From an uncultured Ezakiella sp. (GTDB taxonomy: Bacteria > Bacillota > Clostridia > Tissierellales > Peptoniphilaceae): a stretch of 64,000 nt of DNA. Below, one piece after another: positions 50,821-59,978 of the stretch; position 1 is the first letter of the stretch, and each line of letters begins with the position of its first letter. Location: positions 86,922-150,921 of the forward strand of contig NZ_CALTVH010000002.1 in the NCBI RefSeq assembly GCF_943913045.1, written 5' to 3'. A program made the position numbers and the translations under genes. Below the pieces are notes generated by a model that saw only the letters and a program-made list of their open reading frames with translations, did not search any database and was not told where the DNA came from.

Positions 50821-52284
50821 ATGAAGTATTTACAAAAACTTGGCCGCTCTTTGATGCAACCAGTTGCAGTTCTTCCAGTAGCGGCAATCTTACTCGGCAT
50901 TGGCTATGCCATTGACCCTTCAGGTTGGGGCACAGGAAGCCCTATAGCTGCATTTTTAATTAAATCTGGCGGCGCAATTATAGATAATCTACCAATAATT
51001 TTTGCGGTAGGTGTAGCCTACGGAATGAGTAAGGACTCAAATGGTGCAGCAGCACTTTCAGGCTTGGTTGCATTTTTAGTTGTCACTACGCTTTTAAGCG
51101 AAGGCACAATTACAATGCTAAGAGCTGGACAAGCTCCACTTGATACAGAAGGATTCGGAACAATCAACAACGTATTTATCGGTATCCTATCAGGTGTAGT
51201 TGCATCTGCAGTTTACGATAGGTTCTCTGGCAAAAAATTACCAGACGCCCTGGCATTTTTCTCAGGCCGCAGGATGACTCCGATCATTACATCTTTTGCA
51301 ATGATCCTTGTATCAGCAATTCTCTACTTTGTATGGCCAGCCATCTACTCAGTCCTAGTTACATTTGGTAAGTGGATGATTGGACTTGGACCTTGGGGAG
51401 CAGGTATTTATGGTTTCTTTAATAGATTATTAATCCCAACTGGTCTCCACCATGCACTCAACTCAGTTTTCTGGTTTGATATTGCTGGTATAAATGACAT
51501 CCACAACTTCCTAGGCGGAGCAGAAAAATTGGCAAGCGGAGAAGCAATTGTCGGCGTAACAGGTATGTACCAAGCTGGCTTCTTCCCAATTATGATGTTC
51601 GGTCTACCAGGCGCTGCCCTTGCTATGATTAAAACAGCAAGACCAGAACGCAAAAAAGCTGTTAAATCAATTATGATGGCAGGAATTTTAGCAACTGTTA
51701 TAACAGGACTTACAGAGCCAATCGAATTCTCATTTATGTTCTTGGCTCCAGGCCTGTATCTAATCCACGCTTTATTAACTGGTATATCCCTAATCATTGC
51801 AGCCTTCCTAAAGGCAACAGCAGGATTTGGATTCTCAGCAGGTTTAATCGACTACATGCTCAGTTTAAAAAATCCAGTTGCAAATAAACCATGGATTCTA
51901 CTCATAATGGGCGTAGCAGCATTCTTTATCTACTACTTCCTCTTTAAATTCTTAATTGAAAAATTCAATTTAAAGACACCTGGTCGCGAAGATGAACCAA
52001 GTGACAAGGAAGGAAAAACCTTTGACGAAAACACAGACTTTACTCAAATGGCAAAGACAATCCTTGCAGGAATCGGCGGCAAAGAAAATATTGACACCCT
52101 CCACTACTGCATAACCAGACTTAGATTTGAAGTAAAGGACGAAACAAAAGTAAACGAAAAACAAATAACATCATCAGGCATATCAGGTATAATAAGACCA
52201 TCACAAAAATCTGTTCAAGTAGTCGTTGGACCTCAAGTTCAATTTGTCTATGATGAAATTATGAAAATAGTTGGTGAAATCTAG
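50821..52284 (+). CDS. nagE: PTS N-acetylglucosamine transporter IICB component
   Basis: 487 residues. IIC membrane domain (about 1-390) with the GlcNAc-type N terminus YLQKLGRSLMQPVAVLPVAAIL and TEPIEFSFMFLAPGLY, then a IIB domain with the phospho-Cys in LHYCITRLRFEVKD near residue 424. It transports and phosphorylates GlcNAc (or glucose). AAGGAGG before ATG; IIA is encoded separately just downstream. Confidence 0.92.
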   Translation: MKYLQKLGRSLMQPVAVLPVAAILLGIGYAIDPSGWGTGSPIAAFLIKSGGAIIDNLPIIFAVGVAYGMSKDSNGAAALSGLVAFLVVTTLLSEGTITMLRAGQAPLDTEGFGTINNVFIGILSGVVASAVYDRFSGKKLPDALAFFSGRRMTPIITSFAMILVSAILYFVWPAIYSVLVTFGKWMIGLGPWGAGIYGFFNRLLIPTGLHHALNSVFWFDIAGINDIHNFLGGAEKLASGEAIVGVTGMYQAGFFPIMMFGLPGAALAMIKTARPERKKAVKSIMMAGILATVITGLTEPIEFSFMFLAPGLYLIHALLTGISLIIAAFLKATAGFGFSAGLIDYMLSLKNPVANKPWILLIMGVAAFFIYYFLFKFLIEKFNLKTPGREDEPSDKEGKTFDENTDFTQMAKTILAGIGGKENIDTLHYCITRLRFEVKDETKVNEKQITSSGISGIIRPSQKSVQVVVGPQVQFVYDEIMKIVGEI

Positions 52285-52745
52285 TGGCTTTATTTAAAAA
52301 GAAAATAAAACTCACATCACCCATGACAGGGGAAGTCGTAGACATAAGTCAAACTTCTGACCCAGTCTTCTCAGGCAAAATGGTTGGAGACGGAGTGACT
52401 ATAATCCCTACTGATCGAGATGTCCTCGCACCAATGGCCGGCAAAATAGTTCAAATGTTTGACACTGGCCACGCCCTGGCAATTGAATCAAATGGTGTAC
52501 AAGTTCTAATCCATTTAGGCCTCGATACCGTTGAATTAAATGGCCAAGGCTTTACAAAAATTGCTCAAGAGGGCCAAGAAGTTAAACAAGGCGACTTGCT
52601 TATAAAAGTTGATCTTGAAAAAATAAAAGCTCTTGGTAAATCTACAGAAAGCCCTATGGTTATTGTTGAGGCAGCAGGCAAAAGCCTAAATAAAAAACTC
52701 GGCCCTGCAGAAAAGGGACAGACAGTGGCAATTGAATTAAAATAA
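52284..52745 (+). CDS. crr: PTS glucose/GlcNAc family IIA component
   Basis: 153-residue IIA-Glc protein. Active-site His in VLIHLGLDTVELNG (about residue 75) and helper His in GHALAIES. The GTG start overlaps the nagE TAG by one base, so the two are coupled. It hands phosphate from HPr to the IIB of NagE. Confidence 0.92.
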   Translation: MALFKKKIKLTSPMTGEVVDISQTSDPVFSGKMVGDGVTIIPTDRDVLAPMAGKIVQMFDTGHALAIESNGVQVLIHLGLDTVELNGQGFTKIAQEGQEVKQGDLLIKVDLEKIKALGKSTESPMVIVEAAGKSLNKKLGPAEKGQTVAIELK

Positions 52746-52751
52746 GCAAAT

Positions 52752-52784
52752 AAAAATTCCAGGTCCAGCCTGGAATTTTTTTGT
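52752..52784 (+). terminator. Bidirectional terminator between crr and the lipoprotein gene
   Basis: Stem AAAATTCCAGG / CCTGGAATTTT with loop TCCAG, T runs on both strands (TTTTTTTG right side). It serves nagE-crr on the plus strand and could also end transcripts from the minus strand. Confidence 0.85.
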
Positions 52785-52846
52785 TTTAAAATAAAGTTTT
52801 TTCTTATCTTTCTTTGCCAATCTATTTTTATTTGTTAATTTTAATT

Positions 52847-52918
52847 GCTTTTAATTTTTCTTTCCGATTTGCTTTTCATTTTTCTTTGCAAATTGCTTTT
52901 TATCTTTCTTTGCCGATT
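52847..52918 (-). repeat. Three tandem 24-bp repeats, A-rich on the minus strand
   Basis: Units at 52895-52918, 52871-52894 and 52847-52870 share the minus-strand pattern AATxxGCAAAGAAAxATxAAAAGC; degenerate further copies run to 52801. 24 bp equals eight codons: in one frame they read SAKKDKKQ, FAKKNEKQ, IGKKN-stop. They lie just past the stop of the lipoprotein gene, one frame off. Confidence 0.8.
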
Positions 52919-52969
52919 TATTTTTGTTTTTATTTGCTGATTCGTTTATAAGATCTGTTTTAATATTTT

Positions 52970-53692
52970 TTATTTTACATCAATCCTGTAAACATCACCT
53001 ATTGAAATTGGCAAAGAGCTTTCAGGCTCTGTATGTTCAATTTCACCGCCAAAGTAAACTTCAACCATCTTCCCTTCAAGGCCTTCAGTAGTAACTACAC
53101 CGTCCTTCTCAAGTCTTAAATTATCAACGGGTAAAGCAATCGGCTTGGTCAAAATTTTTTTAAAGTAAAATTCATCGTCTATCTCAGTCGCTTGGACCAT
53201 TATTGAATCTTCTTCCACACTTATTACTTCGCCTGTAAAATGGCTCACCCATTTAAGGATTTCGTCTTCATTGTCTTTGAGGGCAAGGTCTTTAAAGAGC
53301 ATCCATTTGTTATCGATTTCTACATTTATATAACCGTCTTCCCAGGATTGGTATTCATAGCCCTTACCAAAATTTGATTCATCATCTCTCTCAGGTTCTT
53401 TTGTGCTCTCAACAGATGTCTTAATCTCACCATCTGCGGTCCCGCAAGTAACCATTCCGTTTTGATAGCCAGTGTTTTTATAAATTATTCCTTTAACCTT
53501 AACCATTGGGGGGAGGACGCTTTCAACTATATCCTTATCATTATCCTTGTCAGTCTTCTCTCCTGTTGAACTTATCCGTTCATTTTCTTCTGTACTTGTA
53601 GGTGCATTTTCTTTTTCATCTGTATTTGCCTTCTTACAAGCAAGTGAAAAAACCATGAGTCCTGCAAGTAAAATTAAAAAATATTTTTTCAT
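52970..53692 (-). CDS. Lipoprotein of unknown function
   Basis: 240 residues. Signal peptide with lipobox VFSLAC (Cys near residue 19), a long acidic/Thr linker (about 20-60), then a beta-rich domain with VKVKGIIYKNTGYQNGMVTCGTADGEI, SVEEDSIMVQATEID and IGDVYRIDVK. I do not recognise a named family. One extra A in an A run right at the stop would extend it into a lysine-rich repeat tail to about 52851. Own promoter at 53755-53783. Confidence 0.8.
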   Translation of the reverse strand: MKKYFLILLAGLMVFSLACKKANTDEKENAPTSTEENERISSTGEKTDKDNDKDIVESVLPPMVKVKGIIYKNTGYQNGMVTCGTADGEIKTSVESTKEPERDDESNFGKGYEYQSWEDGYINVEIDNKWMLFKDLALKDNEDEILKWVSHFTGEVISVEEDSIMVQATEIDDEFYFKKILTKPIALPVDNLRLEKDGVVTTEGLEGKMVEVYFGGEIEHTEPESSLPISIGDVYRIDVK

Positions 53693-53754
53693 CTATAATA
53701 CCTCCTTTATATACATATAAAGATTCTAAAAATCTGATTTATTTTTCTACTTAT

Positions 53755-53783
53755 ATTATAAAATATTATTTTTACAATTACAA
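53755..53783 (-). promoter_or_regulatory. Promoter of the lipoprotein gene
   Basis: Minus strand TTGTAA (53778-53783), 17-bp spacer, TATAAT (53755-53760). Confidence 0.65.
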
Positions 53784-53799
53784 GTTTTTTCAAGGCAAA

Positions 53800-53825
53800 T
53801 AAAAAAGCGGCATAAGAGCCGCATT
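53800..53825 (-). terminator. Terminator after tRNA-Ser
   Basis: Minus strand GCGGC-TCTTAT-GCCGC stem followed by TTTTTTATTTG. Confidence 0.85.
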
Positions 53826-53829
53826 TTCT

Positions 53830-53918
53830 TGGCGGAGAGAGTGGGATTCGAACCCACGTGCGTTTGCACGCAAACTGATTTCGAGTCAGCCCCGTTACGA
53901 CCTCTTCGGTACCTCTCC
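53830..53918 (-). tRNA. tRNA-Ser (anticodon CGA)
   Basis: Folds as a class II tRNA: acceptor GGAGAGG with TCTCTCC, anticodon loop CTCGAAA (CGA, reads UCG), a long variable arm GCGTGCAAACGC, T arm GTGGGTTCGAATCCCAC, and encoded CCA. Its 5' end abuts the tadA stop codon with no spacer, so it is probably cut from the tadA message. Confidence 0.95.
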
Positions 53919-54431
53919 TTATTTATTTTTCCTTAAATCCCTCAGCTGGCTAAAAAAATCTGACAGCATTTGGCTGGCCTCCTCTTGCAAAAGTCCTGCT
54001 TCCACTTGCATTTTGTGGTTGCTGCAAGCAGAATCTATGAGAGCTAAATTTGACTTGACCGCCCCGCGTCTGTCATCCAAGGCTGCGATCACAAGGCGAT
54101 TTAACCTGGCTTCAATAATCGCACCTGTGCACATTACGCATGGTTCAAGGGTTGTATACAGGGTGCAGTCAGGCAGGCGATAGTTCTTTAATTTCTTGCA
54201 GGCTTTTTTAATTGCAAGCACTTCGGCGTGAGCAGTTGGATCATTTTTAGTTCTCACAGCATTTTTTGCACTCGCAATTATTTCCCCGTTCCTTGCAACA
54301 ATTGCTGCAATTGGGATTTCTCCCTGGGTTCCTGCTTTCTTTGCCAGAGCAATGGCCTTCTTCATAATTTCTAGGTCATCATATTTTTTTATTTTACAAT
54401 AATCATCGCCCTTTGTCAAACTACTGGCCAC
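53919..54431 (-). CDS. tadA: tRNA-specific adenosine deaminase TadA
   Basis: Deaminates A34 to inosine in tRNA-Arg(ACG). Zinc and catalytic motifs: PTAHAEVLAI (His, Glu) and EPCVMCTGAI (two Cys). Frame of 170 residues from a GTG at 54431; a TTG at 54419 has a better spaced GGTGG site and MKKAIALA at residue 23 is where many family members begin, so the start is uncertain. Directly followed by tRNA-Ser. Confidence 0.93.
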   Translation of the reverse strand: MASSLTKGDDYCKIKKYDDLEIMKKAIALAKKAGTQGEIPIAAIVARNGEIIASAKNAVRTKNDPTAHAEVLAIKKACKKLKNYRLPDCTLYTTLEPCVMCTGAIIEARLNRLVIAALDDRRGAVKSNLALIDSACSNHKMQVEAGLLQEEASQMLSDFFSQLRDLRKNK

Positions 54432-55041
54432 CTTCCTCTGTATCCTTATTTTCGTCTTTATCTTCGTCTTTCTTATTATCGTCCTTTAAAAATTTGCCAA
54501 TTAAATCCAAGTTTTTCTTTTCAACATCGTTTAATAAATCGTCTGTGTAATTAGGATTTTTTACATACCAGGTCTTTTCTTCAAAATACTTTTGGGTCTC
54601 CCTGTCCTTAAATACAAAGCCATGACGAGCATAAATCTCATCCCTTATCAATTTTATCTGGCCGATTTCAGTATCCTTTAAAAAAGCCTCTGTCAAAAGC
54701 TCGCTGTCAGTATTTTTTAAATAGGCACTTGGCAAGTTGAACTCTTTGATCTCATCTTCACTTGTGTCCTCATAAGAATTTTCTGCCTGGTCCTTTGAAT
54801 CAACAGTCTGAATTTTAATCTCCTCTTCAATTTTGCCAGCTTCTTCTATTTCGCTGGCATCTTTTAGAATAGACTCCTCTTCCTTAACAGAATCTCTTTT
54901 AATAGGATCCTTGCTAAGCAGATAATACAAAGCACCTGCCGCAAGCAAAATTCCAAATATAAAAATTATTATCCACTTATTCACCCGCCTCTTCTTAGAA
55001 TCGGTCGTGTAATATGGTGGGGGTATTGGAGAAAGTCTCAT
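54421..55041 (-). CDS. YARHG domain membrane protein
   Basis: 206 residues: short cytoplasmic N terminus, one span (WIIIFIFGILLAAGALYYLL), acidic linker, then a YARHG domain (IRDEIYARHGFVFKDRETQKYFEEKTWY). The domain is extracellular and of unknown function. Ends in an acidic tail. Overlaps fni by 4 bp. Confidence 0.85.
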   Translation of the reverse strand: MRLSPIPPPYYTTDSKKRRVNKWIIIFIFGILLAAGALYYLLSKDPIKRDSVKEEESILKDASEIEEAGKIEEEIKIQTVDSKDQAENSYEDTSEDEIKEFNLPSAYLKNTDSELLTEAFLKDTEIGQIKLIRDEIYARHGFVFKDRETQKYFEEKTWYVKNPNYTDDLLNDVEKKNLDLIGKFLKDDNKKDEDKDENKDTEEGGQ

Positions 55042-56015
55042 TTTATCACCTCATACTTGCCCTTTATATCTTCAATTGTCCTAGATGAAGATACCAACAT
55101 ATATTTCATAAAATTTTCCATTCTCAAATCCATTTGATACTTAGCATTTTCAAAAGAACCTTGGGCTAATTTCAAATAATAATATGAGCTAGCCGTCATC
55201 TGAGCGCCTAGGGCAAAAGACATAAACATATCTCTTGCACTATCTATGCCACCCGACCCAATCACAAATAGCCCTGAATCTTTAGCATTTAAAATCGATT
55301 TTGAAGTCGGGACCTGCGGATAATAAATATCCGTAAAATCATCTGTTAATTCATATTTTGAAATCGCCTTGTTTCTGGCAATTTCTATTTTTGAAAAATC
55401 TGTGCCACCTGCTCCAGAAATATCCAGGTTATAAACACCCAAATCCTTTAAGATGCCTATGCTTTCTTTGGAAAAACCTTGGCCAACTGCCTTTACAATT
55501 AAGTTCTTTCCAAAATATTTTGCTGCCTCCTCGATATTTTTTCTTTCGTTTTTAAAGGAAGTGTCGCCAGCAAATTGAAAACATTCTTGCATGGTGTTTA
55601 AGTGCATAGACACATAAGGCGTATTTAATTTATCAGACACCCTCTTTAAATCGTCAAGAGAATTTCTGGCAGATAAATTTGCTATTACAAAATCATAATC
55701 TAAAAATGGCTCAAATCCCAGGAAATTATTTTCTTTTATATAGGGATTCATAGACCCCGTCATAATAGGAACCTTTAGATATTTAGCCATGGTAACTAAC
55801 CTCTTGTTAATCTTCTTGGCCAGTTCAGTCCCACCAGTCATTGCATTTATATAATTGGGAAAGTCAATAGTTCTGCCCAAAAATTCCACTTGCAAGTCCA
55901 GGTCGTCAAGACTCAAATCGCAGGGTTCAATGGTTTTTATTCTGTAATTTTTAAAATCACCCCTACGGTCTAGCCTTAGGCTATAGTAGAGGTGAGCGTT
56001 TTTCCTACTGAGCAT
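55038..56015 (-). CDS. fni: Type 2 isopentenyl-diphosphate isomerase
   Basis: 325-residue FMN- and NADPH-dependent enzyme interconverting IPP and DMAPP. Conserved INAMTGGTELAKKINKRL, TGSMNPYI, KAVGQGFSKESI, ISGAGGTDFSKIE and GSGGIDSARDMF. Type 2 isomerase goes with a mevalonate route in most bacteria, but no other pathway gene is in view. Overlaps the LCP gene by 11 bp. Confidence 0.9.
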   Translation of the reverse strand: MLSRKNAHLYYSLRLDRRGDFKNYRIKTIEPCDLSLDDLDLQVEFLGRTIDFPNYINAMTGGTELAKKINKRLVTMAKYLKVPIMTGSMNPYIKENNFLGFEPFLDYDFVIANLSARNSLDDLKRVSDKLNTPYVSMHLNTMQECFQFAGDTSFKNERKNIEEAAKYFGKNLIVKAVGQGFSKESIGILKDLGVYNLDISGAGGTDFSKIEIARNKAISKYELTDDFTDIYYPQVPTSKSILNAKDSGLFVIGSGGIDSARDMFMSFALGAQMTASSYYYLKLAQGSFENAKYQMDLRMENFMKYMLVSSSRTIEDIKGKYEVIK

Positions 56016-56982
56016 TCATGTAGTCTCCAAAATTTTCTTTTAATAATTCCTTGGTTGCCTTTTCATAATAAATCCAAAAACTTGTATCTCCTACATACTT
56101 TCCTTCTCCAGGAATCATTGACATTTCAAGATTATTCATGTCAACCTTTGGCAGGCTTACAATGGCTTCTAAAATTTGCTTTTCGCCAAAGTTTGTCCTT
56201 AGATTTGATTTTATGCTGGTGAAAATCTTTGGCAGTCTGCCAATGTTTTTAAGACTTAAAGCTTGGTCCATAACAACTTTAAGAAAATCTTGTTGCCTAT
56301 TGATCCTATCGATATCACTGGTGTTTCCCCTGTATCTTAAAACTTTTACAGCGTCTTTACCGTCAATGTGTTGCATACCAGCCTTGATATTGATAACCAG
56401 TGGCGGTTTGTCTGCTGGGTCTGTGTAAATCATATCGTAAGGGACGTTATAGTCAACCCCACCGATAGCGTCAACAAAATTTTCAACCAATGTATAGTCA
56501 ACCTTTACATAATAGTCAACATTTACACCAAAGTTATCTTGTATAGTTTTGAGCAAAAGATTTGGCCCACCATAGGAGTGAGCTGCGTTAATTTTGGTCA
56601 GTCCATTGCCAGGAATATTTACACGAGTATCGCGTGGAATATTTACCATGCGGACTTCACCGTTTTTAAAATTAACCTTTGTAAGTATGATGGTATCGGA
56701 CCTATAGCCCTTTGATACATCTATATCGTGTGAGTCTGTCCCAAACATTACAAACATAAACTCATCATCTATCATCTGCTGAGGTTCCGGCTCAGGCTCT
56801 TCTTCCTTTTCTTTATCATCATCTTGACCCTTGTTTTCATCTACGATATTGGTCTCTCCCTTGGATTTATCCTTGGAAAAGAGGTCTTCGTATGGGTTTT
56901 TAGCCCCTTTCACAATAGCAAAAAGATAGAAGGCCAAAAACACAACAAAAGCAAAGGTAAATGCCTGCTTAAATTTTTTCAT
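56005..56982 (-). CDS. LytR-CpsA-Psr (LCP) family phosphotransferase
   Basis: 325 residues with an N-terminal membrane anchor (about 6-24), acidic linker, and LCP domain: FVMFGTDSHDIDVSKGYRSDTIILTKV, MVNIPRDTRVNIPG, and VLRYRGNTSDIDRINRQQDFLKVV. LCP enzymes attach teichoic acids or other glycopolymers to peptidoglycan outside the membrane. Confidence 0.92.
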   Translation of the reverse strand: MKKFKQAFTFAFVVFLAFYLFAIVKGAKNPYEDLFSKDKSKGETNIVDENKGQDDDKEKEEEPEPEPQQMIDDEFMFVMFGTDSHDIDVSKGYRSDTIILTKVNFKNGEVRMVNIPRDTRVNIPGNGLTKINAAHSYGGPNLLLKTIQDNFGVNVDYYVKVDYTLVENFVDAIGGVDYNVPYDMIYTDPADKPPLVINIKAGMQHIDGKDAVKVLRYRGNTSDIDRINRQQDFLKVVMDQALSLKNIGRLPKIFTSIKSNLRTNFGEKQILEAIVSLPKVDMNNLEMSMIPGEGKYVGDTSFWIYYEKATKELLKENFGDYMNAQ

Positions 56983-56983
56983 T

Positions 56984-57883
56984 CTATTTCATCTCCGCTC
57001 TATCCTTGAGGTCAAAAACAGATTGTCTAACAAGAGTTCTGATCTCATCCATTAGTTCATCGTCGAACTTGTTATTGTTTCTGTGGATATAATACATGCC
57101 ATCTAAAAAAGTTTGATCAGCAATGGTCTTTGCTTGAAGATTTTTCTCCAAGGAGTCAAAATCCTCCATGATTTTGCCATCTTTATCCACAAGCGGACTT
57201 GATGCAGTGCCTGTTAATAACACATATAGCCATGATTGGTATCTGGCAATAAAATCCATATTTCTTGGAAAATCCTTATTTTCAATAACAAAGTTTTCTA
57301 TGCGGTTAATTCTGTCCAAAAGTTCTTGAGCTTTAAGCATAACTTGGCCCTTAAAAAGAGTTGGATTTTGACTTTCTTCCAACTTAATAGAATAATATTC
57401 CACCAAGGCCTTGTTGTCCTTGTCTACCAATTTTAAAATCTTTTCATAGTCTATACCAGGAACAAAGCTATCCCCTGACTTAAACACAGTGTAATACATA
57501 TCATAGACTTTTTGTATTTCGTTTTTGATGGAGGAGTCTTCAATCTTTGCTATGTCTTCTTCACTTAAGGCTTCTCCATCTTTAACAAAGCTAAGCTCAG
57601 CCTTGCATTCATCTGAATTTACAACTCCGCTTACAATATTTAAATTAGCGACCAAGGTGTCTTCAAGAGTAAAGATATATAACTGCTTCTTTTGATCATC
57701 TACCTTGTCAATATTTTTATTTATATAATCGATTAAACTTATTGGATCGTATGGCAATTCCTTGACCGACTCATCTCTTTCAACAAGTTCTGCCGCAGGT
57801 TCTTCAGGCTTTTGTACAGTCTTGTTACAACCTGTAATTAACATTGCCGCCAATAAAATTTTTGCAATATTTCTTTTTTTCAT
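56984..57883 (-). CDS. Lipoprotein of unknown function
   Basis: 299 residues. Signal peptide with lipobox MLITGC (Cys about residue 19); the rest is mostly helical, with IIDYINKNIDKVDDQKKQLYIFTLEDTL-type segments. I do not recognise a family. One base from the LCP gene, so co-transcribed with it and perhaps part of a wall-polymer function. Confidence 0.75.
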   Translation of the reverse strand: MKKRNIAKILLAAMLITGCNKTVQKPEEPAAELVERDESVKELPYDPISLIDYINKNIDKVDDQKKQLYIFTLEDTLVANLNIVSGVVNSDECKAELSFVKDGEALSEEDIAKIEDSSIKNEIQKVYDMYYTVFKSGDSFVPGIDYEKILKLVDKDNKALVEYYSIKLEESQNPTLFKGQVMLKAQELLDRINRIENFVIENKDFPRNMDFIARYQSWLYVLLTGTASSPLVDKDGKIMEDFDSLEKNLQAKTIADQTFLDGMYYIHRNNNKFDDELMDEIRTLVRQSVFDLKDRAEMK

Positions 57884-57937
57884 ACATTCCTCCCAAAGGG
57901 TTTATCATTGATATTTTATCAGATATCAAAAAAATAA

Positions 57938-58642
57938 TCAACTAGACTCGTCAAGGTCTTCTCTAACCTTAATCTCTCCAAGCTTCAAACCCTTGATATC
58001 TTCCTTGTATAGTATAACTATGGTCGAGCCAAATCTAAATTCGCCAATACACTCACCCTTCTTAAATTTGCCTTTAAAAAATTTAACAGAATTTACATTT
58101 GTAGCCCCGATGGCAATATAAAAGTAATCCTCGGTCTCAAGAATCACCCTGTAATTATCCAAAAATGGATTGCCCATTTCAAAGCCAAGGTCGTTTACAG
58201 GTATGCTCTTGTCCCCAAGCTCATACATACCTGTGGCCTCGTTGTCGTCTATGGCGTGAAACCTGTGATAATTGTGGGGCGACAAATAAATAACTTGAAA
58301 GGCCTTTACATCCGCCTGCCTATTTAAAAGTGTAGGTACATCTACCATCTTGCCCTTGACCTCAAAAGTCATACCAGTAGATATATTTCCGCCAGCAGTT
58401 ATCACCCCATCGCAAGGTGAAATATATTTGCCAGCACCCATTGGCCTATAATCCATGTCAATAGCCCGGGCAAAGTAATCGTTTAGAGACTTAAATTTTT
58501 GCCCTGGCAAAATTTCTTGGGTATTTATTTTGTAATGCCTCCTAAAGGCAGGAATAAATATTTTTGAAAATCTTGTGTTAACTAAAAAACAAAGAATTTT
58601 ATTTATAAATTTTAAATTGCAAAATCTGACTAGTAACTTCAT
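57938..58642 (-). CDS. psd: Phosphatidylserine decarboxylase proenzyme
   Basis: 234-residue self-cleaving, pyruvoyl-dependent enzyme making phosphatidylethanolamine. Catalytic triad blocks ISPCDGVITAGG and LSPHNYHRFHA, and the cleavage site FGST (RFGSTIVIL) near residue 207, instead of the usual LGST. Divergent from pssA over a 75-bp region; together they make PE from CDP-diacylglycerol. Confidence 0.93.
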   Translation of the reverse strand: MKLLVRFCNLKFINKILCFLVNTRFSKIFIPAFRRHYKINTQEILPGQKFKSLNDYFARAIDMDYRPMGAGKYISPCDGVITAGGNISTGMTFEVKGKMVDVPTLLNRQADVKAFQVIYLSPHNYHRFHAIDDNEATGMYELGDKSIPVNDLGFEMGNPFLDNYRVILETEDYFYIAIGATNVNSVKFFKGKFKKGECIGEFRFGSTIVILYKEDIKGLKLGEIKVREDLDESS

Positions 58643-58658
58643 CTTCGCTCCTAATTAC

Positions 58659-58687
58659 TTGATAGTTTCTTTCTTTTCTTGTATAAT
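58659..58687 (+). promoter_or_regulatory. Promoter of pssA
   Basis: TTGATA (58659-58664), 17-bp spacer, TATAAT (58682-58687). Confidence 0.7.
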
Positions 58688-58717
58688 TAAACTATATTAT
58701 ATCATAAGGAGAAAGAA

Positions 58718-59254
58718 ATGAAAAACAAAAAGTTTTTCCATGACAACGCTGCAAATTTTGTAACATTTTGCAACATGCTCGCAGGTGCGACTTCAATTGT
58801 AATGAGTTTGAATGGAAAATTTAGGATGGCCATGGCCTTTATAATCATAGCCAGCATTGCTGATAGATATGATGGCAGGGTGGCCAGAAGATTAAATACA
58901 GATTCAGAGCTTGGCGTCCAGATGGACTCCATGGGAGATGTAATAAGCTTTGGGGTTGCTCCAGCAATCCTGGTCTATATGTCAAGGGTTATGACGCTTG
59001 AAGGAAACATAAGAATCATAGGTGGAGTGGCCACCATGATCTACATTTGCGCAGGTGCCTTTAGATTGGCAAGATTTAATGTAGACGGCATGGACGAGGA
59101 CAACTCTTTTTATGGGATGCCAATTCCAATCGCAGGACTTATACTAGTAGCTATGCTGATGTTTGGCCACAAGTTAGGAATTATTCCAATTATAGTAGCT
59201 GAATTTATCTTAGCCATGTTTATGATTAGTAAAATAAGAATAAAGAAAAAATAA
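58718..59254 (+). CDS. pssA: CDP-diacylglycerol--serine O-phosphatidyltransferase
   Basis: 178-residue membrane CDP-alcohol phosphatidyltransferase. The catalytic signature DGRVARRLNTDSELGVQMDSMGD contains all conserved Asp (D-G-x2-A-R-x8-G-x3-D-x3-D) at about residues 51-73. It makes phosphatidylserine for Psd encoded divergently. Confidence 0.93.
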   Translation: MKNKKFFHDNAANFVTFCNMLAGATSIVMSLNGKFRMAMAFIIIASIADRYDGRVARRLNTDSELGVQMDSMGDVISFGVAPAILVYMSRVMTLEGNIRIIGGVATMIYICAGAFRLARFNVDGMDEDNSFYGMPIPIAGLILVAMLMFGHKLGIIPIIVAEFILAMFMISKIRIKKK

Positions 59255-59270
59255 ATTAGGAGGATTATAT

Positions 59271-59978
59271 ATGTCAACACCACATAACGAAGCCAAAAAA
59301 GGCGATATTAAAAAAATAGTTTTAATGCCAGGAGACCCACTAAGGGCCAAGCACATTGCAGAAACATTCTTAGAAAATGTTAAGCAATTTAACTCAGTTA
59401 GAAATATGCTAGGATTTTCTGGCACCTACAAGGGCCATGAATTTTCTGTAATGGGAAGCGGTATGGGTATCCCATCATTTGCAATCTATGCTCACGAACT
59501 CTACACCATGTATGATGTAGAAAAAATTGTCAGAGTTGGTTCATGCGGAGCCTACCAAAAAGATTTGGATCTCTTCGATGTAATCATCGCCCAAGGTGCT
59601 TCCAGTGACAGCAACTTTGCCCACCAATTTAATCTTCCGGGCAACCTTGCAGCCCTTGCAGACTTTGACTCACTTGAAAAAGCTGTTCAAGCTGCTCGCG
59701 AAATGAATAAAAAAGTTCATGTTGGAAACATTTTCTCATCAGACATTTTCTACAATGCAGATTCCGACGAATGGAAAAAATGGGAAAAGATGGGCGTGCT
59801 CGGCGTAGAAATGGAATCCTATGCCCTATATCTAATCGCTCAATACCTAAACAAAAAAGCCCTAGGCATTTTTACAGTTAGTGACTCCTTCCACAAGAGC
59901 GAAATCACAACACCAGAAGAAAGACAAAAGTCTTTTAACGATATGATTGAAATTGCTTTAGAATCATGCTTGAAGTAA
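59271..59978 (+). CDS. deoD: Purine-nucleoside phosphorylase, DeoD type
   Basis: 235-residue hexameric PNP: MSTPHNEAKKGDIKKIVLMPGDPLRAKHIA in two pieces, GMGIPSFAIYAHEL, RVGSCGAYQKDL, EMESYALY, and catalytic DSFHKSEITTPEERQ. It releases base and (deoxy)ribose 1-phosphate from purine nucleosides. GGAGG before the ATG. Overlaps the next gene by 13 bp. Confidence 0.96.
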   Translation: MSTPHNEAKKGDIKKIVLMPGDPLRAKHIAETFLENVKQFNSVRNMLGFSGTYKGHEFSVMGSGMGIPSFAIYAHELYTMYDVEKIVRVGSCGAYQKDLDLFDVIIAQGASSDSNFAHQFNLPGNLAALADFDSLEKAVQAAREMNKKVHVGNIFSSDIFYNADSDEWKKWEKMGVLGVEMESYALYLIAQYLNKKALGIFTVSDSFHKSEITTPEERQKSFNDMIEIALESCLK

